Below, in pieces: positions 12,502-23,889 of a stretch of DNA of 64,000 bases. Numbering within the stretch: position 1 is the first letter of the stretch; every line of letters begins with the position of its first letter. The notes beneath the pieces were generated by a model, which was not told the DNA's origin, made no database searches, and worked only from the letters and a program-made list of their open reading frames with translations. The position numbers and the translations under genes were made by a program. The DNA is from Closterium sp. Naga37s-1 (Eukaryota; Streptophyta; Zygnematophyceae; Desmidiales; Closteriaceae). The DNA lies in the NCBI GenBank assembly GCA_947471745.1, contig CANJKZ010000777.1:372001-436000 (forward strand), written 5' to 3'.

Positions 12502-13976
12502 CTATTTAGAGTGATTGTAGCCAGCGGGTTTCCTCTCTAACTGCTGAAACTTACAATCAGCATCTAGAATACCAGATGTCTTGTAGTCCTGTTCTTTGCC
12601 ATCAATTACGGCCCTCTCTTTCGATGGGCCGTTCTTTCCCTGAGATGCACTGAATCTGGACAGGCGTGAAGCAGAGTCCTGGTATGTCTGCCCTATGATG
12701 CCATGCACCTTGTGGGATGCATGTAGGCTGACAATGCGAATGTTCAGCTGCAGGACAGGAGGGGGAAGGGGAACGGGGGTTTTGACATCAGGGAAACATG
12801 TTCTAGTAGTTGCAGACTCAGATTCCTGACAACTCATGGCAACCATTTCAGTGCACGACTTACATAGTTGGGATGGGACTTGCGTGAGAGGTCTGGAAGA
12901 ATGTCAACCGTCAGATCCACCACCCCTCGCACGCGCACTCGCACGCTTGTCTTGCGCCGCTCGATCCTGACCGTATGCCGAAGCAGATCGATGGTCAGGA
13001 TGTCATCTGGCATAGACGCACTGTTCACCTCCAGTTGACCCTGCACCCCCTCAGGTGACACGTCAGCTGCTGACTGTGCAGAAACGACGATGTGGATGCC
13101 TGAGCTGGTTACCACCCCGATTTCATCAATGTACTGCAGGAGAAGAGAACAATGAGAAGGGAAGGAAGCAGAGGGAAACAATAAAAATCGTCAGAAACAC
13201 CTCCAAACTCATGTTTGTAATGTTGACCCTGCACGCCCTGAATCATTAACTTTTGCCAACTACCTTAAAGCCTTTTCACTCACCGTGCTTCCATTCTTGG
13301 CGCCAGCAAACAGATGCATGTTGATCTGAACCTTCCGATCGCTCACAAGGCAGTAGCTCGCGCCATCCTGACCGTGGAATTCAAACTTCTCGCCATGCCG
13401 ACCAATCAGGTGTGGGTCTCCCTTTGCTGACGTTTCAGCAACATGGGGCACACCACCACTGCACCCGTTGCTGCTGCTGTTGCCGCTGCTGTTGCCACTG
13501 CTATTGCTGCTGCTAGGGTTTTCACTGGTGCTGCTGCAGTTGGAATTTGGAGAAGTTGGAGTTATGCTGCTGCCTGAGAGTGTGCCATTATTGAGTGGCG
13601 CCTTGTTGTTGCGTTTCACTTTGCGTCTGTGGGAGGCGTGCGGGCGCGGAGGTGTGCTAGTAACCGTGCTGACCGTATCAGGAGAGCACGGGGAGGATTT
13701 GGGAGGAGGAGGTGCGGTAACAGGAGGGCAAGTGCAGTTGTGAGTGGTTGGGTTCGGTTGAGAGGTAGAGTACAAGGGACTGGGAGCAAGCGCGGAAGCA
13801 GGTTCCGTGGGGTTGGAAGCGGGTTCCGCACTGGACTGAACGACAGAGAGGAGCGTGGCCATGACAGCTGCAGCGAGCATGAGGTGTCGCATGAATCGCA
13901 TGCTGCCGACTCGCGGACCCATCCCACGCCCGCTCATGGCTATGTAGCGCCCCATCCTGCGACTCCTGCGATGCAT
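12502..13976 (-). CDS. Root-cap-domain secreted protein
   Basis: Three exons on the minus strand, 13284-13976, 12864-13133 and 12502-12747, give about 402 residues with agreeing phases. The first exon encodes a hydrophobic signal segment (HLMLAAAVMATLLSVV), then a Ser/Asn/Pro-rich low-complexity linker. It ends in KGDPHLIGRHGEKFEFHG and YCLVSDRKVQINMHLF, the start of the plant Root_cap/LEA-related domain, which resembles a von Willebrand D-type GDPH module. Exon 3 carries HKVHGIIGQTYQ, another signature of that family. In flowering plants such proteins are made in root caps and secreted; here a cell-wall or mucilage role is only inferred. Several in-frame ATGs lie before the signal segment (13976, 13955 and others), so the start is uncertain; the frame extends beyond 13976 only from TTG. 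Confidence 0.85.
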
Positions 13977-14186
13977 GCGACGCAACTGACGCCTGTGATG
14001 CCTTGACTGACTGGAATGTCAGCGATGCTACTGAGAGTGTTTCAGAACCTGTGCATTTCTTAAAGAGACGCGACGAGCTTTAAGCCTTTTGACCAGAAAA
14101 GCCTCCTAAAACCGACGTGAATTGCTTCGATCCGACACTGCTCTCCACGCAAATCCCCTTCCACGCCCGCCGTCGCCGCCGCCGCC

Positions 14187-14525
14187 ATGCTCACGGCGCC
14201 TCCAGCGAGGTCAAACGCGTTCGCCGCCACGCTCGATCCAGGAGAGGGCGGAGCGCGACGGCTCGTGTCCCTCCGACGCGGAGGCGGACGGCGGAGTCAC
14301 GACTTCTCGCTCATCGCGAGGTGGCTTTTGAGTTACTTAAGCGGTACCAACGGAGGGCGGAGGCCGCTCGTTCATAGCGCGCGTCCGCGCCGCCGTACCG
14401 ACCAAGCCATGGACGCGAGCCGCGTCATATCCGGTTTCGAGGCGAGCCGAGGCAATACGAAACTATACATGGCTAACGAGCGAGACGAAACGACTACTTT
14501 CCTAAATGCGCAGGAAAGGGACTAA
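14187..14525 (+). CDS. hypothetical ORF, 112 aa, divergent from Root-cap gene
   Basis: An ATG-started frame of 112 codons lies in GC-rich DNA 211 bases upstream of the Root-cap gene, reading the other way. The product is basic and Arg/Gly-rich without a motif I recognise. The ATG follows a CCGCCGCCGCC stretch. It could be the first exon of a gene or chance coding in GC-rich sequence; no downstream exon was found. Confidence 0.15.
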   Translation: MLTAPPARSNAFAATLDPGEGGARRLVSLRRGGGRRSHDFSLIARWLLSYLSGTNGGRRPLVHSARPRRRTDQAMDASRVISGFEASRGNTKLYMANERDETTTFLNAQERD

Positions 14526-16259
14526 ATTGCGCAAAGTACGCGTCAGCGCAGCGTGCTTGCGAGGAGGAAGCGCGAAAAGCTCGATTACAAGGTCGCAGGG
14601 CCCGCGCAATTACGAGAAGAATTGCGCCCCGCGTGTGCTCTAGTCAGGCTGCCCAGCAAAAGAGATGTTGCAAATCCTCGTTTCAAGTTACTTCGATCTC
14701 ATAACGCCACTTCCGGAAGTCCTCCACCATATTGATCAACGATATTCACCTCTTCATACATGTAATTGCTGAAAATGGAAGCTTTGAAGAAGAGTCAGCC
14801 TGGGCCAGTATGGGTCTGTCTGCGTGCACAGCAAGAACAGTAGGGACGCGGACTAATTGATGGCTCTGGTGTGGCATCTGTGCATGCAGGCATGGCATGT
14901 TTGTTGTTTGCTGCAGCTAGGAAGCAAGAATCAAGGATTAGCTGCTTGGCTGGTTGCTGCTTGTGTTCAGTAGTATCAACAAGCAAAGGATGGGGTAGCT
15001 TCCATGCTCTTGCTGCATGTGGTAGCATGGCTACCTGAGCTTGCTGCTCTTGTCGCAGGTGCAGCATTCTGATTTGGGGTGTTTGTTGCGTACCCTGGCC
15101 ATTCATGTTCAGCACAAAATGTGCGCAATCGCTGTTTCTTGTCAGTCCCCGCCATCCCCGCTCGTATTTGCCTGACTCGCATCCTGTTTGTGGTGGCTGG
15201 CTATGTGCATGCATGCTGCATTCGAAGCATGAGTGGGTGCCCTGCAGTTCCACTTGCTCGCCATCACCATGCTAGCTCCATCTCACTCTCTCAGCGCTGT
15301 GACTGAGGACTTGGCCTGTAGCAGCCGAGTCATCAGGGCGCAGCACAGCACCTGCAGAGGGCACTCTGCCTTGCGTGGGCGTTTGCGTCCCTTCTGCCCT
15401 GCGTGGGTATTTGTGCTCAGGCGCCTTCTAGGATCCCCACCCACCTAATCTACAACATGCAGATCCATCCCAGCACAGCAAAGCGCAATGCAGCACACCT
15501 AAGCAAAGATAAGCACACCTGCACACCTAAGCAAATATAAGAACACCTAAGGAAATATAAGCGCACCGAAGCACAGCTGAGCACTGTAAGCACAGAAGCG
15601 GCACATCTTGAGCTCTTAGTGGCCCACCTCCATGCAGCACCCCACAAGTCCTGCACATCACCACAGAAGAGTCAGACACCAGGACAACAACGGGACATGG
15701 AAGAGCGAGGAGGAAAGAGAGCAGTTAGACACTTCCAAGGTGCGAAGCGCACGACAGCACACAAGTGAAGCTGATCAAAGGGAAAATAATAGCGGTGCAT
15801 TGTGTGCATTGTGTTCATGTCAGACGTCCTTTGCGAAGCAAGCGCCAAGAGAGAAATGTACGTTAGCAAGGCCAGCAACCCCCCCCCTCCAGAATTCTCC
15901 CATCACACATACCATGACGAAATACGCAGCACTGTTGTTGCTGGCACTGCTACCCCAGAAGTTGCTGGCAGGGACAGCAATGGGACATGGAGAGGGGAGG
16001 GAGACCAGGGGACACAGAAAGAGGGAAGGACGAGCAGCATGAGAAGGTTTACAGGAGACGAGTAGGGCATTGAGGCACTGGCCTAAGACGCACGCACTAC
16101 TAAATCAACCGCTGAAAACACTTGAGGGAACTGGGAAGCACTAGGGTAAGCTATAATCACCCTTACATTGCTGCAGCCGCAACCACTGTAGTGAACGTGG
16201 ATTCTGCATGTATCCCTGCCACCACTGGTGCCCGTGCTGCTGGTGCTGGATAGGAGCTT
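14526..16259. other. gene-poor stretch with short repeats
   Basis: No gene is supported. At about 15470-15600 short units of the type CACACCTAAGCAAATATAAG recur imperfectly. Around 15670-15720 and 15960-16010 there are two related copies of a segment containing GGGACATGGA followed by GA-rich sequence. Open frames on both strands are short and unlike known proteins. Confidence 0.4.
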
Positions 16260-16410
16260 CTGGTGACTGAAGGGAGGAGAGCAGACAAGAGGAGAGGAGA
16301 GCAGTGAAGAGGAGAGGAGAACAGAGAAGAGAGCAGAGCAGAGAAGAAGAAAGGAGTGCAGAGAAAAGAGGAGAGAACAGACAAAGAGAGGACAGGAAAG
16401 GAGGAGTTTG
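16260..16410. repeat. GA-rich imperfect repeat
   Basis: About 150 bases composed almost only of G and A with units such as GAGGAGAGCAGA and GAAGAGGAGAGGAGA. This is simple-sequence expansion with many variants. Confidence 0.75.
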
Positions 16411-16793
16411 AAAGGTGAGCAGAGCGGCATATACATTTGGCAAAGCATCTAAAACACACATGGCACTGTCGAGAAAAGGTAGACTAGACGGAAACGCACA
16501 AGAGAAAGAAGCATGAGCATGTTGAGTGGAGAAGTGGTGTACCAGCTGATCCAATCACAACACATTCCCTTGACAGCTTGCCATCAGCCAGCCGTTGTTT
16601 TCCCAGTGCTCCCTGAGGACTGGTGATCCCTCACTTGCTGCAGCCCCTGCCCCCTCGAGTGCTGGAGTGAGGGGAGGTAGTATGGCATGGAAGAGGACGA
16701 GAGGTGTGAGCACGGAGAGGAGAGGCGAGTGGATGAGAGGGTGAGGATGAGAAAAAGCAGAAGAGGTGGCAGATGGCAGCTGGAGGAGCGAGT

Positions 16794-16920
16794 GAGACAA
16801 GAACAACGCATGGTACACTCTCACTGCTGAGACAAGAAGCAACGCATGGTGCACTCTCACTCCTGAGACAAGAAGCAACGCATGGTGCACTCTCATTGCT
16901 GAGACAAGAAGCAACACTTG
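16794..16920. repeat. 36-bp tandem repeat, about 3.5 copies
   Basis: The unit begins GAGACAAGAAGCAACGCATG and continues to ACTCTCACTCCT; copies follow one another at a 36-base period with few differences. No coding role is apparent. Confidence 0.8.
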
Positions 16921-16924
16921 GCGA

Positions 16925-17830
16925 TACCCCACGACTCACTTCACTGCCCCCTTGCAAGCACCCCTGGCACGTGATCCGTTCACCGCTCCGCCGCTCCCCA
17001 GGCGTGCTGCTCTCCAGGTTTCTCCGTTGCTCCTGCTGCCCATGCTCGCAGGCCGTGAGGCACACACACATACGCATGGGGTGAAAGACATGCACACAGA
17101 AGCGGCACCAACAAGGGAGGGTTAGAAACAGCAGGAGGCGAGTGGCGGAGGTAAAAGCAAGAGACACGACTCTTGCCTCTGCGCGGCGACGCTCTATGAA
17201 TCACTACACTCCCCCCTGCAAGCACCCCCTGGCGCGTACCACACTCTTTCTGCTTCTCTGCCACTCCTGCACCACGCCTTCCCTTCACGCCTGCTGCTCC
17301 AAGTTGCTCCAAGTTGCTCCAGGTTGCTCCGTTGCTCCGGGTGGCCATGCTCGCAGGCCGTGAGGCACGCACACACACGCATGGGGAGAGAGAGACACAC
17401 ACACAAGCGGCACCAACAAGAAGGAGGGTTATTAGCAGCAAGAGGGGAGTGGCGGACTCAAAAGCAAGAGACAAGACGGCTGTTGCCTCTGTGCGGCGAC
17501 GCTCTACGACTCACTCCACTACCCCCTGCAAGCACCCCCTGGCAAGTACCACACTGTGTCCGCTGCTCTGCCACTCCTGCACCACGCCTTCCCTTCACGT
17601 CTGCTGCTCCAAGTTGCTCCAGCTTGCTCCGTTGCTCCGGCTGCCCATGCTCGCAGGCTGTGAGGCAAACACACACGCATGGGGAGAGAGACACGCACAC
17701 ACAAGCGGTACCAACAAGAGGGAGGGCTATTAACAGCAGGAGGGGAGTGGCAGACTCAAAAGCAAGAGACAAGACGACTGTTGCCTCTGCGCGGCGACAC
17801 TCTACGACTCACTACAGTCCCCCCCACAGC
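16925..17830. repeat. about 302-bp tandem repeat, three copies
   Basis: Three successive units share the same ordered landmarks: CCCCTGCAAGCACCCCTGG, CTGCTGCTCCAAGTTGCTCC, CATGCTCGCAGGC, CACACACGCATGGGG and AAAAGCAAGAGACA. The CGCATGGGG landmark falls near 17075, 17378 and 17680, a period of about 302. Copies differ by scattered substitutions and small indels. Open frames on both strands arise from the repetition and are not genes. Confidence 0.85.
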
Positions 17831-18049
17831 TGTCTCGTTCTTACGTATCGTTGATCTTCCCCTGATTGTCAACAATCTCCAAGCAAACGCTTGTGAGCTT
17901 TGGATGAACGCTTGCAGCCTGCGAACTCCAAACGACGCCTGGCAATTCTTGAAGTGCTTGGTGACTACAGCGACGGCGACGACCCAAAATCCGTTCCTCG
18001 GAGTTAGTCGCACACATGCAGAGAGGGAAAAGAGGAGGACAGGGAGAGC

Positions 18050-18690
18050 AGGAGGGGACAAGAGTAAGTGGGAAGGTAGTTTCACGCATGACACGAAGGA
18101 GGAGAGCGACGAGACTCTCTAAGCGTGCCTACATGATCCCCCCCACCATCTTTCGCTGTTACACAACGTTGATCTTTCAAGGGATCCAAGGGAACGCCGG
18201 GGAAGTTGATGCTAACGCATGCGATCCTCCTGGCATACTCCCGCGAGCTGCTTCTGACGGCCGCGTCCGTGGTGTTCGACGCATCGACGTTTTGTGGTAT
18301 TTCGTCGACGTCCTGTTGACCATTTCGACGCATCGAAAAGAGCGCTTGCGAGCTTCGAGCGACGTCGGGCGGTTCTGGGAATGTCTGAAGCAAGCTTCGT
18401 CCGACACTGCGGCGATGGCCACCGTCCAAAGCCCGTCCGTGCTTCGAACAAACACGCAGTGGGGAGAACGGCGGGGGGACAGAAAGAGAGAAAAGGCACA
18501 CGCGTTAATGGGAAGCTTTATTCAAACATGACACGAAGAAGAAGAGCGACGAGACTCTCTAGGCGGTGCTGTTCTAGACGCCTACATGATTCCCCCCACC
18601 ACCCTTCGCTGTTACGTACCGTCGATCATTCATTGATCACGTGAGAAATTCAAGGGAACGCCGAGGAACTCGATGCGAACGCATGTGATT
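18050..18690. repeat. about 455-bp duplicated segment
   Basis: A segment with GACACGAAG, GAGCGACGAGACTCTCTA, CCTACATGAT, CCCCCCACCA and AAGGGAACGCCG occurs at about 18085-18215 and again at about 18530-18690. A weaker relative stands at 17820-17900. Each unit contains the near-palindrome TTTCGACGCATCGAAA or a variant nearby (about 18328 and 18766). Function is unknown. Confidence 0.7.
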
Positions 18691-19379
18691 CTCATGCCGT
18701 TCGGCCCATAGCGATCTCCCGTGACATGCGTCACGCTCCTTCTGATGGCCGCGTCCTGTTGACAGTTTCGACGCATCGAAACGTCCACTTCTTGACGCTT
18801 GCGATGCCAGTCGGCGAACACTACTGCTGCCATTTGCGAACAGCTGCTTTCCGCCGCTGATTCGTACTCCGAAAAACGCTGCGTTGTTCCCGGCCGGCAA
18901 TCTCGAGAAACGTTTGTTTCAGACTGCCAGTTTCGAGGGCTAATATTCCGTCACTCGGACTAAAGGATGCTGCTCTTGGTACTAAGCCAAGACTCGTTGG
19001 AGCAACCACTTCCATCGCACGAGATTGTCATGATTTGAAATACCATTTCCGGATGTATATGTCGGCTGGAGGGCAAGCAGAGACAGCCAGGAACCTGAAT
19101 AGATGTAGAGCTGCGGTTTGCTGCTGTGGGACGACGCCGTCTCGAAGCTTTTCGCTAAGAAGCCTTACCGTCGTACAGCAGCGTGCGATGGTGCATCAGG
19201 GAGAAAAATATTATCATATCAGGCTGAGCCTATCCGAACCTACGTTACCACGAGCAGCAGGCCGTTTCTTCTGGAGGTCACCCCTTTCTAAAAGAAAATG
19301 AAGCGACACTAGGACCTAAACTTAATGTCTAACATTGACGCAACGCAACACCAGCCGGCAGCTGATAAAGACAAGTTAA

Positions 19380-19574
19380 ACTCCTCGATATGTCAAGTTG
19401 GGTGGAGGTTTGGCGGTGAGGTTCGGGCCGAGCCGGGAGATGTACAACATGGTGATTGCTGCTGCTGTTAGAGCTGGTGATGTGAACACCGCTCGATCCG
19501 TCTACACCGATTTGAGGGGCAGCGTTCCTCTTGCTGCCCGTGCTCCTACTGCTACTTTTGCTGCTTCTTTCTAG
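19380..19574 (+). pseudogene. possible PPR-like C-terminal fragment
   Basis: A 64-codon open stretch between TAA (19377) and TAG (19572) includes MYNMVIAAAVRAGDVNTARS, which has the helix-turn-helix spacing and the conserved aGd..A pattern of a pentatricopeptide repeat. Only one motif is present and there is no start. It may be the last exon of a gene whose other exons are lost, or a chance resemblance. Confidence 0.25.
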
Positions 19575-20141
19575 GTAGGGGACACAGAGGAAGAGGGAGG
19601 AAGAGGGAGAAAGAGGGGGGGCAATGGTGCAAAGCGCGCCTGCAAAGCTTAAAGCTCGGATATTCGGTCCGGCGAGGCATATCGCCCTGCGAGCAGTTGG
19701 CAGGCGGCGTCTGCTAGCGGATGAGTCCGCTAGGAGCAGCACCGGATCATATCCGTGCTGATCCTAACTGGCGCTGATGGGGCGAGCGATGACGGGGCCG
19801 CGACTGAGGCAGTGCGATTTGCGGTGGCAGTGGGGGAGAAGAGGAGGGAGCGGGTAAGCACCTTTAGGAGTGGGCTGCTGGGCCGATTGTGGAAGAGGAG
19901 GTGAGTGTGGATGGGAAGGTGAGTGGGGAGGCGGTTGGAAGGATGGTGAGGGTTGAGGAAAAGGAGGAAGGGGGTGAAAGGGAGGAGGGAGGGAACGGGG
20001 AGGGGGGGAGGAGGGTAACTGGAAGGAGCAGGTAGTGGATAATGCCAGGGAGACGGGCAGCATGGGCAGCACGGGTAGTTCAGCGTGCAGGACGCAGCGG
20101 GTGCTGGCGTTCAGCACAGTGCCGCACCCTTCACTAGTGTT
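19575..20141. other. GA-rich sequence, no gene seen
   Basis: Purine-rich sequence on the plus strand (AGAGGAAGAGGGAGGAAGAG at about 19587 and similar units to 20030). The proline-rich minus-strand frame here is a by-product of composition. Confidence 0.45.
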
Positions 20142-20146
20142 CTACA

Positions 20147-20276
20147 TGTTAGAAACTATCAGGCGGGAATGAGTTCACTAGCAGGGAATGAAAGTACAGG
20201 TATCAAACCTTAAAAGAGTTGTACTCTATGTTGGCTACCCCACTACAGCACACATACATATAAATCAGTTTTGACA
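20147..20276 (-). repeat. 3' LTR of minus-strand copia element
   Basis: 130 bp, beginning TGTTAGAAACTATC on the plus strand and ending TTTTGACA. It matches the LTR at 22860-22990 closely, with scattered differences (for example AGGCGGG against AGGCAGG). Confidence 0.85.
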
Positions 20277-20700
20277 CACCCCCATAGGCAAATTGGGGAA
20301 GAACCAGCGGTTACAAGACCAGTCAAGAACAACAAAGGGAGCTCAGGGTGGATCAGAAAGTCACCACACACTCTTAGCACAAGCAAATGGCGACAAGGAC
20401 GGTCCACATGCAGAGTTATATAAAAGATAGCAAACAGTACAGTGATCACAACCTAGCGAGAATAAGCATGCAGGTATATATAGGTCACAGTACAAGCAAA
20501 GTCAAGCAGTAAGCAAGTGAGGCAAAGCAGGCACAAGGCCCAACACAATACAGAAGCGCTCATGATCACCAGGCGGAAGTGCCCTGGTGAATATATCAGC
20601 AGTGTTGGCTCGAATGAGCCACGTAAGCAAGCTGACCACGCTGCTGCCACTCTCGAGCCAGGAAGTAACGCAGAGCGATGTGTTTTGTTCTGTGCTCCAG

Positions 20701-21140
20701 TCAGTGCTCCTGACACAAAGCAATTGCAGCCTCGTTGTCTGCGTACAGAACTGGAGGAGAACAAGGCCGCTCTCCCAAGTCGTTCAGCAGGTAGGTGAGC
20801 CAGCATAACTCCTGTGCAGCCATGGCTCCCGCGTAGATCTTAGCCTCATAACTTGAGCTGAGAACAGTGAGGGCGGTAGGGTCAAGAGCGAGAAAGTGGT
20901 CCTTGACCGTACGAAGAGAGTCAGGGAGGCGGGTGACTAGGAAGTAGAGCGTGATGTACATCGGGGGCGGGTTGGCGGCTAAGAACTCGGCTGAGAGAGC
21001 GGCACGGTAGCGAACGTCACTAGCGCGAAGGTGGGATATGAGGTCCTCAACTGTGGCAAAGGAGGACAGCTCTGGGAACAGGTAGGGCAAGATAAGGCGG
21101 CTGAGAGCAGCAGTGGCAAGGGAAGAGTACCGAGCGACTA
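20701..21140 (-). pseudogene. gag fused to RNase H remnant by internal deletion
   Basis: On the minus strand the gag-like segment (DLISHLRASDVRYRAAL and PPPMYITLYFLVTRLPDSL) runs without a break into SSSYEAKIYAGAMAAQELCW, which in intact copia elements belongs to RNase H several kilobases further on. The junction after TALTVLSSS removes the rest of gag, protease, integrase and RT. The frame ends at 20701 and later RNase H pieces are frameshifted. Confidence 0.8.
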
Positions 21141-21164
21141 CAGTGCTGAGATAACTACTACAAC

Positions 21165-21940
21165 GGGAGCTAGACTACAGGCTAGGCACAGATGCTCGTG
21201 TGATCTCTGCGTTCTATGTTCCTTCGTCGTTTTCCTAGTGCACACACTGCTTGCTAGTCCACGGGGCAATTTGGCAAGAGTTTCACTAAGAAAGGTTGAC
21301 AATAATGGTACAATCAGGTTGGCAAGACAAGACTACATCATAGCTAACATTCAGGTCGGTCGACTGCCAGCACAGCATGGTCGACTGCGTTCCAGCACGA
21401 CTTGGTCGACCGCGCTCCAGCAGTGCAAAGTCGACGGCGTGCCAACGCTGCATGTCGACGGCGTGCCAGCGTTGCTCCCGCAGTACAGCATCGCACCAGC
21501 TTCGTAGGTGCTCGCAGATGATTGGCATGCTGTGCCTCGACACCTGCACAGCGCACACATCAAGTTGTCCTCGTGCTGACGACTGCGCCTGATCCGCCAC
21601 GTCGACCTCGGGATACCACCACCGAGATCGGTCTCGCCAACATCGCCTGGGCGACCGTCGCACTCCTCCGCAGAACCTCTTCACCCAGGTAACCTCGTCG
21701 ACCGGGCAACCACGTCGACCGGCTACTCCTGTATGTGCCCGTCGACCTCCCAAGTCGACGACCAACTCGAGTCGACCTCCCTGAAGTCGGCGCCCGTGCA
21801 ATGGCCCCCATGCAGGTCGACCTCCTCGTCAACCAGCTCGTCCAATGCTGCAGGTCGGCTGCTCCCCTCACACCCGACCACGAAGTCGGCACCGCCCAAG
21901 CGAGGACGTGGCCAACACACAACTCCCGTTAACATACAGT
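21165..21940. mobile_element. insertion inside the copia gag, GTCGAC-rich
   Basis: About 0.78 kb interrupts the gag homology. Its ends are inverted: AACGGGAG near 21158 and CTCCCGTT near 21925. The inside is dense in the hexamer GTCGAC (more than ten copies between 21355 and 21835) set in a loose repeat. The element type is not recognised; a solo LTR or a small inverted-repeat element are both possible. Exact ends and target duplication could not be fixed. Confidence 0.5.
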
Positions 21941-22859
21941 AGTGTCCATGTCGGCCGAAGTGAGCACATTCAACTAACGGCAGATGGTTGCGAATAGATA
22001 GGCGAGCTGTTGTGTCATGGGTCTGCCACTGTGAACGAGTGAGGCTATTAGCTGTGTCAGGAGGAGCGACTGAGGAGCCAGACGCGTGGTCAAACAGGTA
22101 AACGCCGTCTTTCGCATCGGTCATTAGGTACAGTTGCAGGTCATCGAGCCATGTGGCGAACTCTATCGGGCGGCTGTCAGGACGTTGAGCGTAGCCATAG
22201 CTGCAGTGCGGGGCACGGGCAGGCAGAGGCGGCGCACGGGCAGCAGAGACGGCGCGCAGACAGCAGAGGCAGCGCTGGCTGGCAGAGGCTGCGCGCGGGC
22301 GGCAAAGGCAGCGCGCGCGCTGCAAGGGTTGTAGACGGGCGGCGCGCGGGCCGGCAGAGGCTGCACGCGGGAGGGCAAAGGCGGCGCGCAGGCCGGCAGG
22401 AGCTGCGCGCGGGCGGGCAAAGGTGGTGCGCGGGCCGACAGGGGCTGCGCGCGGGCGGGCACAGGCGGCGCGCGGGCCGGCAGGAGCTGCGCGCGGGCGG
22501 GAAAAGGCGGCGCGCGGGCCGGCAGGGGCTGCGCGCGGGCAGCAAAGGCAGCGCGCGGGCCGCGGTGGCAGCGCTCGGGCCGCGCAGGCTGCAGACGAGC
22601 AGCACGCGGGCCAGCAGGGGCTCCGTGTGGGTAGGCAAAAGCGGCGCACGCGCGGCAAGGGCAACGCGCGGGCGTGGGGGCTGCAAACGGGCAGGGCGTG
22701 GGCCTGCAGGGGCAGCGTGCGGGCAGGCCGAGGCAGGGCGCGGGCAGAGCAGGGCGCGCGCGGGCAGTGCGATGCAGGGCAGGGCGTGAGGTAGCACGGT
22801 AACCGCAGTTGATGGTGTGCCAAGAAGAAGGACGGTCCTACCTACTGCTTTGAATGCCA

Positions 22860-22990
22860 TGTTAGAAACTATCAGGCAGGAATGAGTTCACTATCAGGGA
22901 ATGAAAGTACAAGTATCAAACCTTAAAAGAGTTGTACTCTATATTGGCTACCCCACTACAGCCTACAATATATATAAATCAGTTTTGACA
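22860..22990 (-). repeat. 5' LTR of minus-strand copia element
   Basis: 131 bp. In the minus reading it ends ...CTAACA and is followed by TGGCATTCAAAGC, a degenerate version of the initiator-tRNA primer site. Confidence 0.8.
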
Positions 22991-23453
22991 CTACATGCAT
23001 CAATACCACCTTGAGAAGCACGGCATGTGGGCCGTGGTGCCCCGCCTCATCCACAAGTGGCTCACTCCCCGTGCCTTCGCGTACTAGTACATGTATGCTG
23101 GTCAACGCCGCCAACCCAGTCAACGGGTGAGGGACGGTCAACCCAATCAACTGGGAAAATATGGCCAGCCTGAAGGGTCGATAATTTTGTATGCGGGGAT
23201 GTATCAGGCGAAGGAGGTGGCGCTGATAATGAAGGCGCTTAAAGCGAGGACGATTGACTTTGCACAGAGTACCGTATTTACCTGGGTAATAGACCCGGGG
23301 GTCTAATCCTACCCCGGAAAAAAAAGGGGGGTGGGGCCATTAGCTGGGTGTAAATGGATTAGACCTAATCCTATATGCATTTTTTTCATAGCCAAGTCAA
23401 ACACCCTAGTGTTACAGCATCAAAAGCCATCACCTTCATATTGAATCAGCGAA

Positions 23454-23508
23454 ATATTGACCATGCGTCTGACGCGGGTCTGACGCGCGACTAACGCATG
23501 GTCAATAT
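23454..23508. repeat. hairpin, 15-bp perfect arms
   Basis: ATATTGACCATGCGT at 23454-23468 is the exact reverse complement of 23494-23508; the 25-base loop contains two CTGACGCG units. It lies in the middle of the split TIR element. Confidence 0.85.
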
Positions 23509-23672
23509 GCTCCAATCAACTTGACCAGTTCCTCGCTACAGTTTGACCTGAAATTGGTTAGGGGGGTCTAACATGGGATACATTTCCCAGAGGGGGGTTT
23601 ATTTCGAAAGTGCATATAGCATTAGACCCCCTACCATTTAACGACCCGGGGGTCTATTTTTTGGGGGGTCCA

Positions 23673-23803
23673 TGTCGAACTTATATGCTATAGCCTTTCT
23701 AGGCTGTAGTGGGGTAGACAGTATGGGGTACAGCTTTCTAGGGTTTCATATTTGTACCCAACTCATTTCCTAGTTCACTCATTTTCTCGTTCTAAATTTC
23801 ACA
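23673..23803 (+). repeat. 5' LTR of copia element
   Basis: 131 bp, from TGTCGAACTTATATGC to AAATTTCACA. The only difference from the 3' LTR is C/A at the position after CTATAGC. Confidence 0.95.
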
Positions 23804-23889
23804 TGGTATAGAGCAAGTTCCCTAGTGGGAACGCTTCCTAGGGCCCACCACGATCAACTTTTTTTTCTCTCCTGCCCGGAGCGCGCTTC

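Larger units (their letters stand above)
20147..22990 (-). mobile_element. Ty1/copia element, internally deleted, minus strand
   Basis: Two 130-131-bp LTRs (20147-20276 and 22860-22990) bound the element, each with TG...CA ends in the minus reading. The 5-bp target duplication CTACA is found at 20142-20146 and 22991-22995. In minus orientation the order is 5' LTR, a long GC-rich Ala/Pro-coding leader, a gag N-terminus (WLDDLQLYL), an insertion (about 21165-21940), the rest of gag, and then directly the RNase H C-terminus. Protease, integrase and most of RT are missing. The architecture is the same as that of the copia element at 23673, but the LTR sequences differ, so they are related families rather than the same family. 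Confidence 0.85.

Noticed and set aside
13468-13743. Leu-rich 91-codon plus-strand frame
   Set aside because: Antisense of the Ser/Asn-rich linker of the Root-cap protein; no independent support.
13977-13985. Root-cap protein start at 13985
   Set aside because: The codon is TTG; the first ATG in frame is at 13976.
21723-22823. 366-codon Ala/Pro/Arg-rich protein on the minus strand
   Set aside because: It is the GC-rich leader of the deleted copia element running into gag; composition, not a conserved protein.
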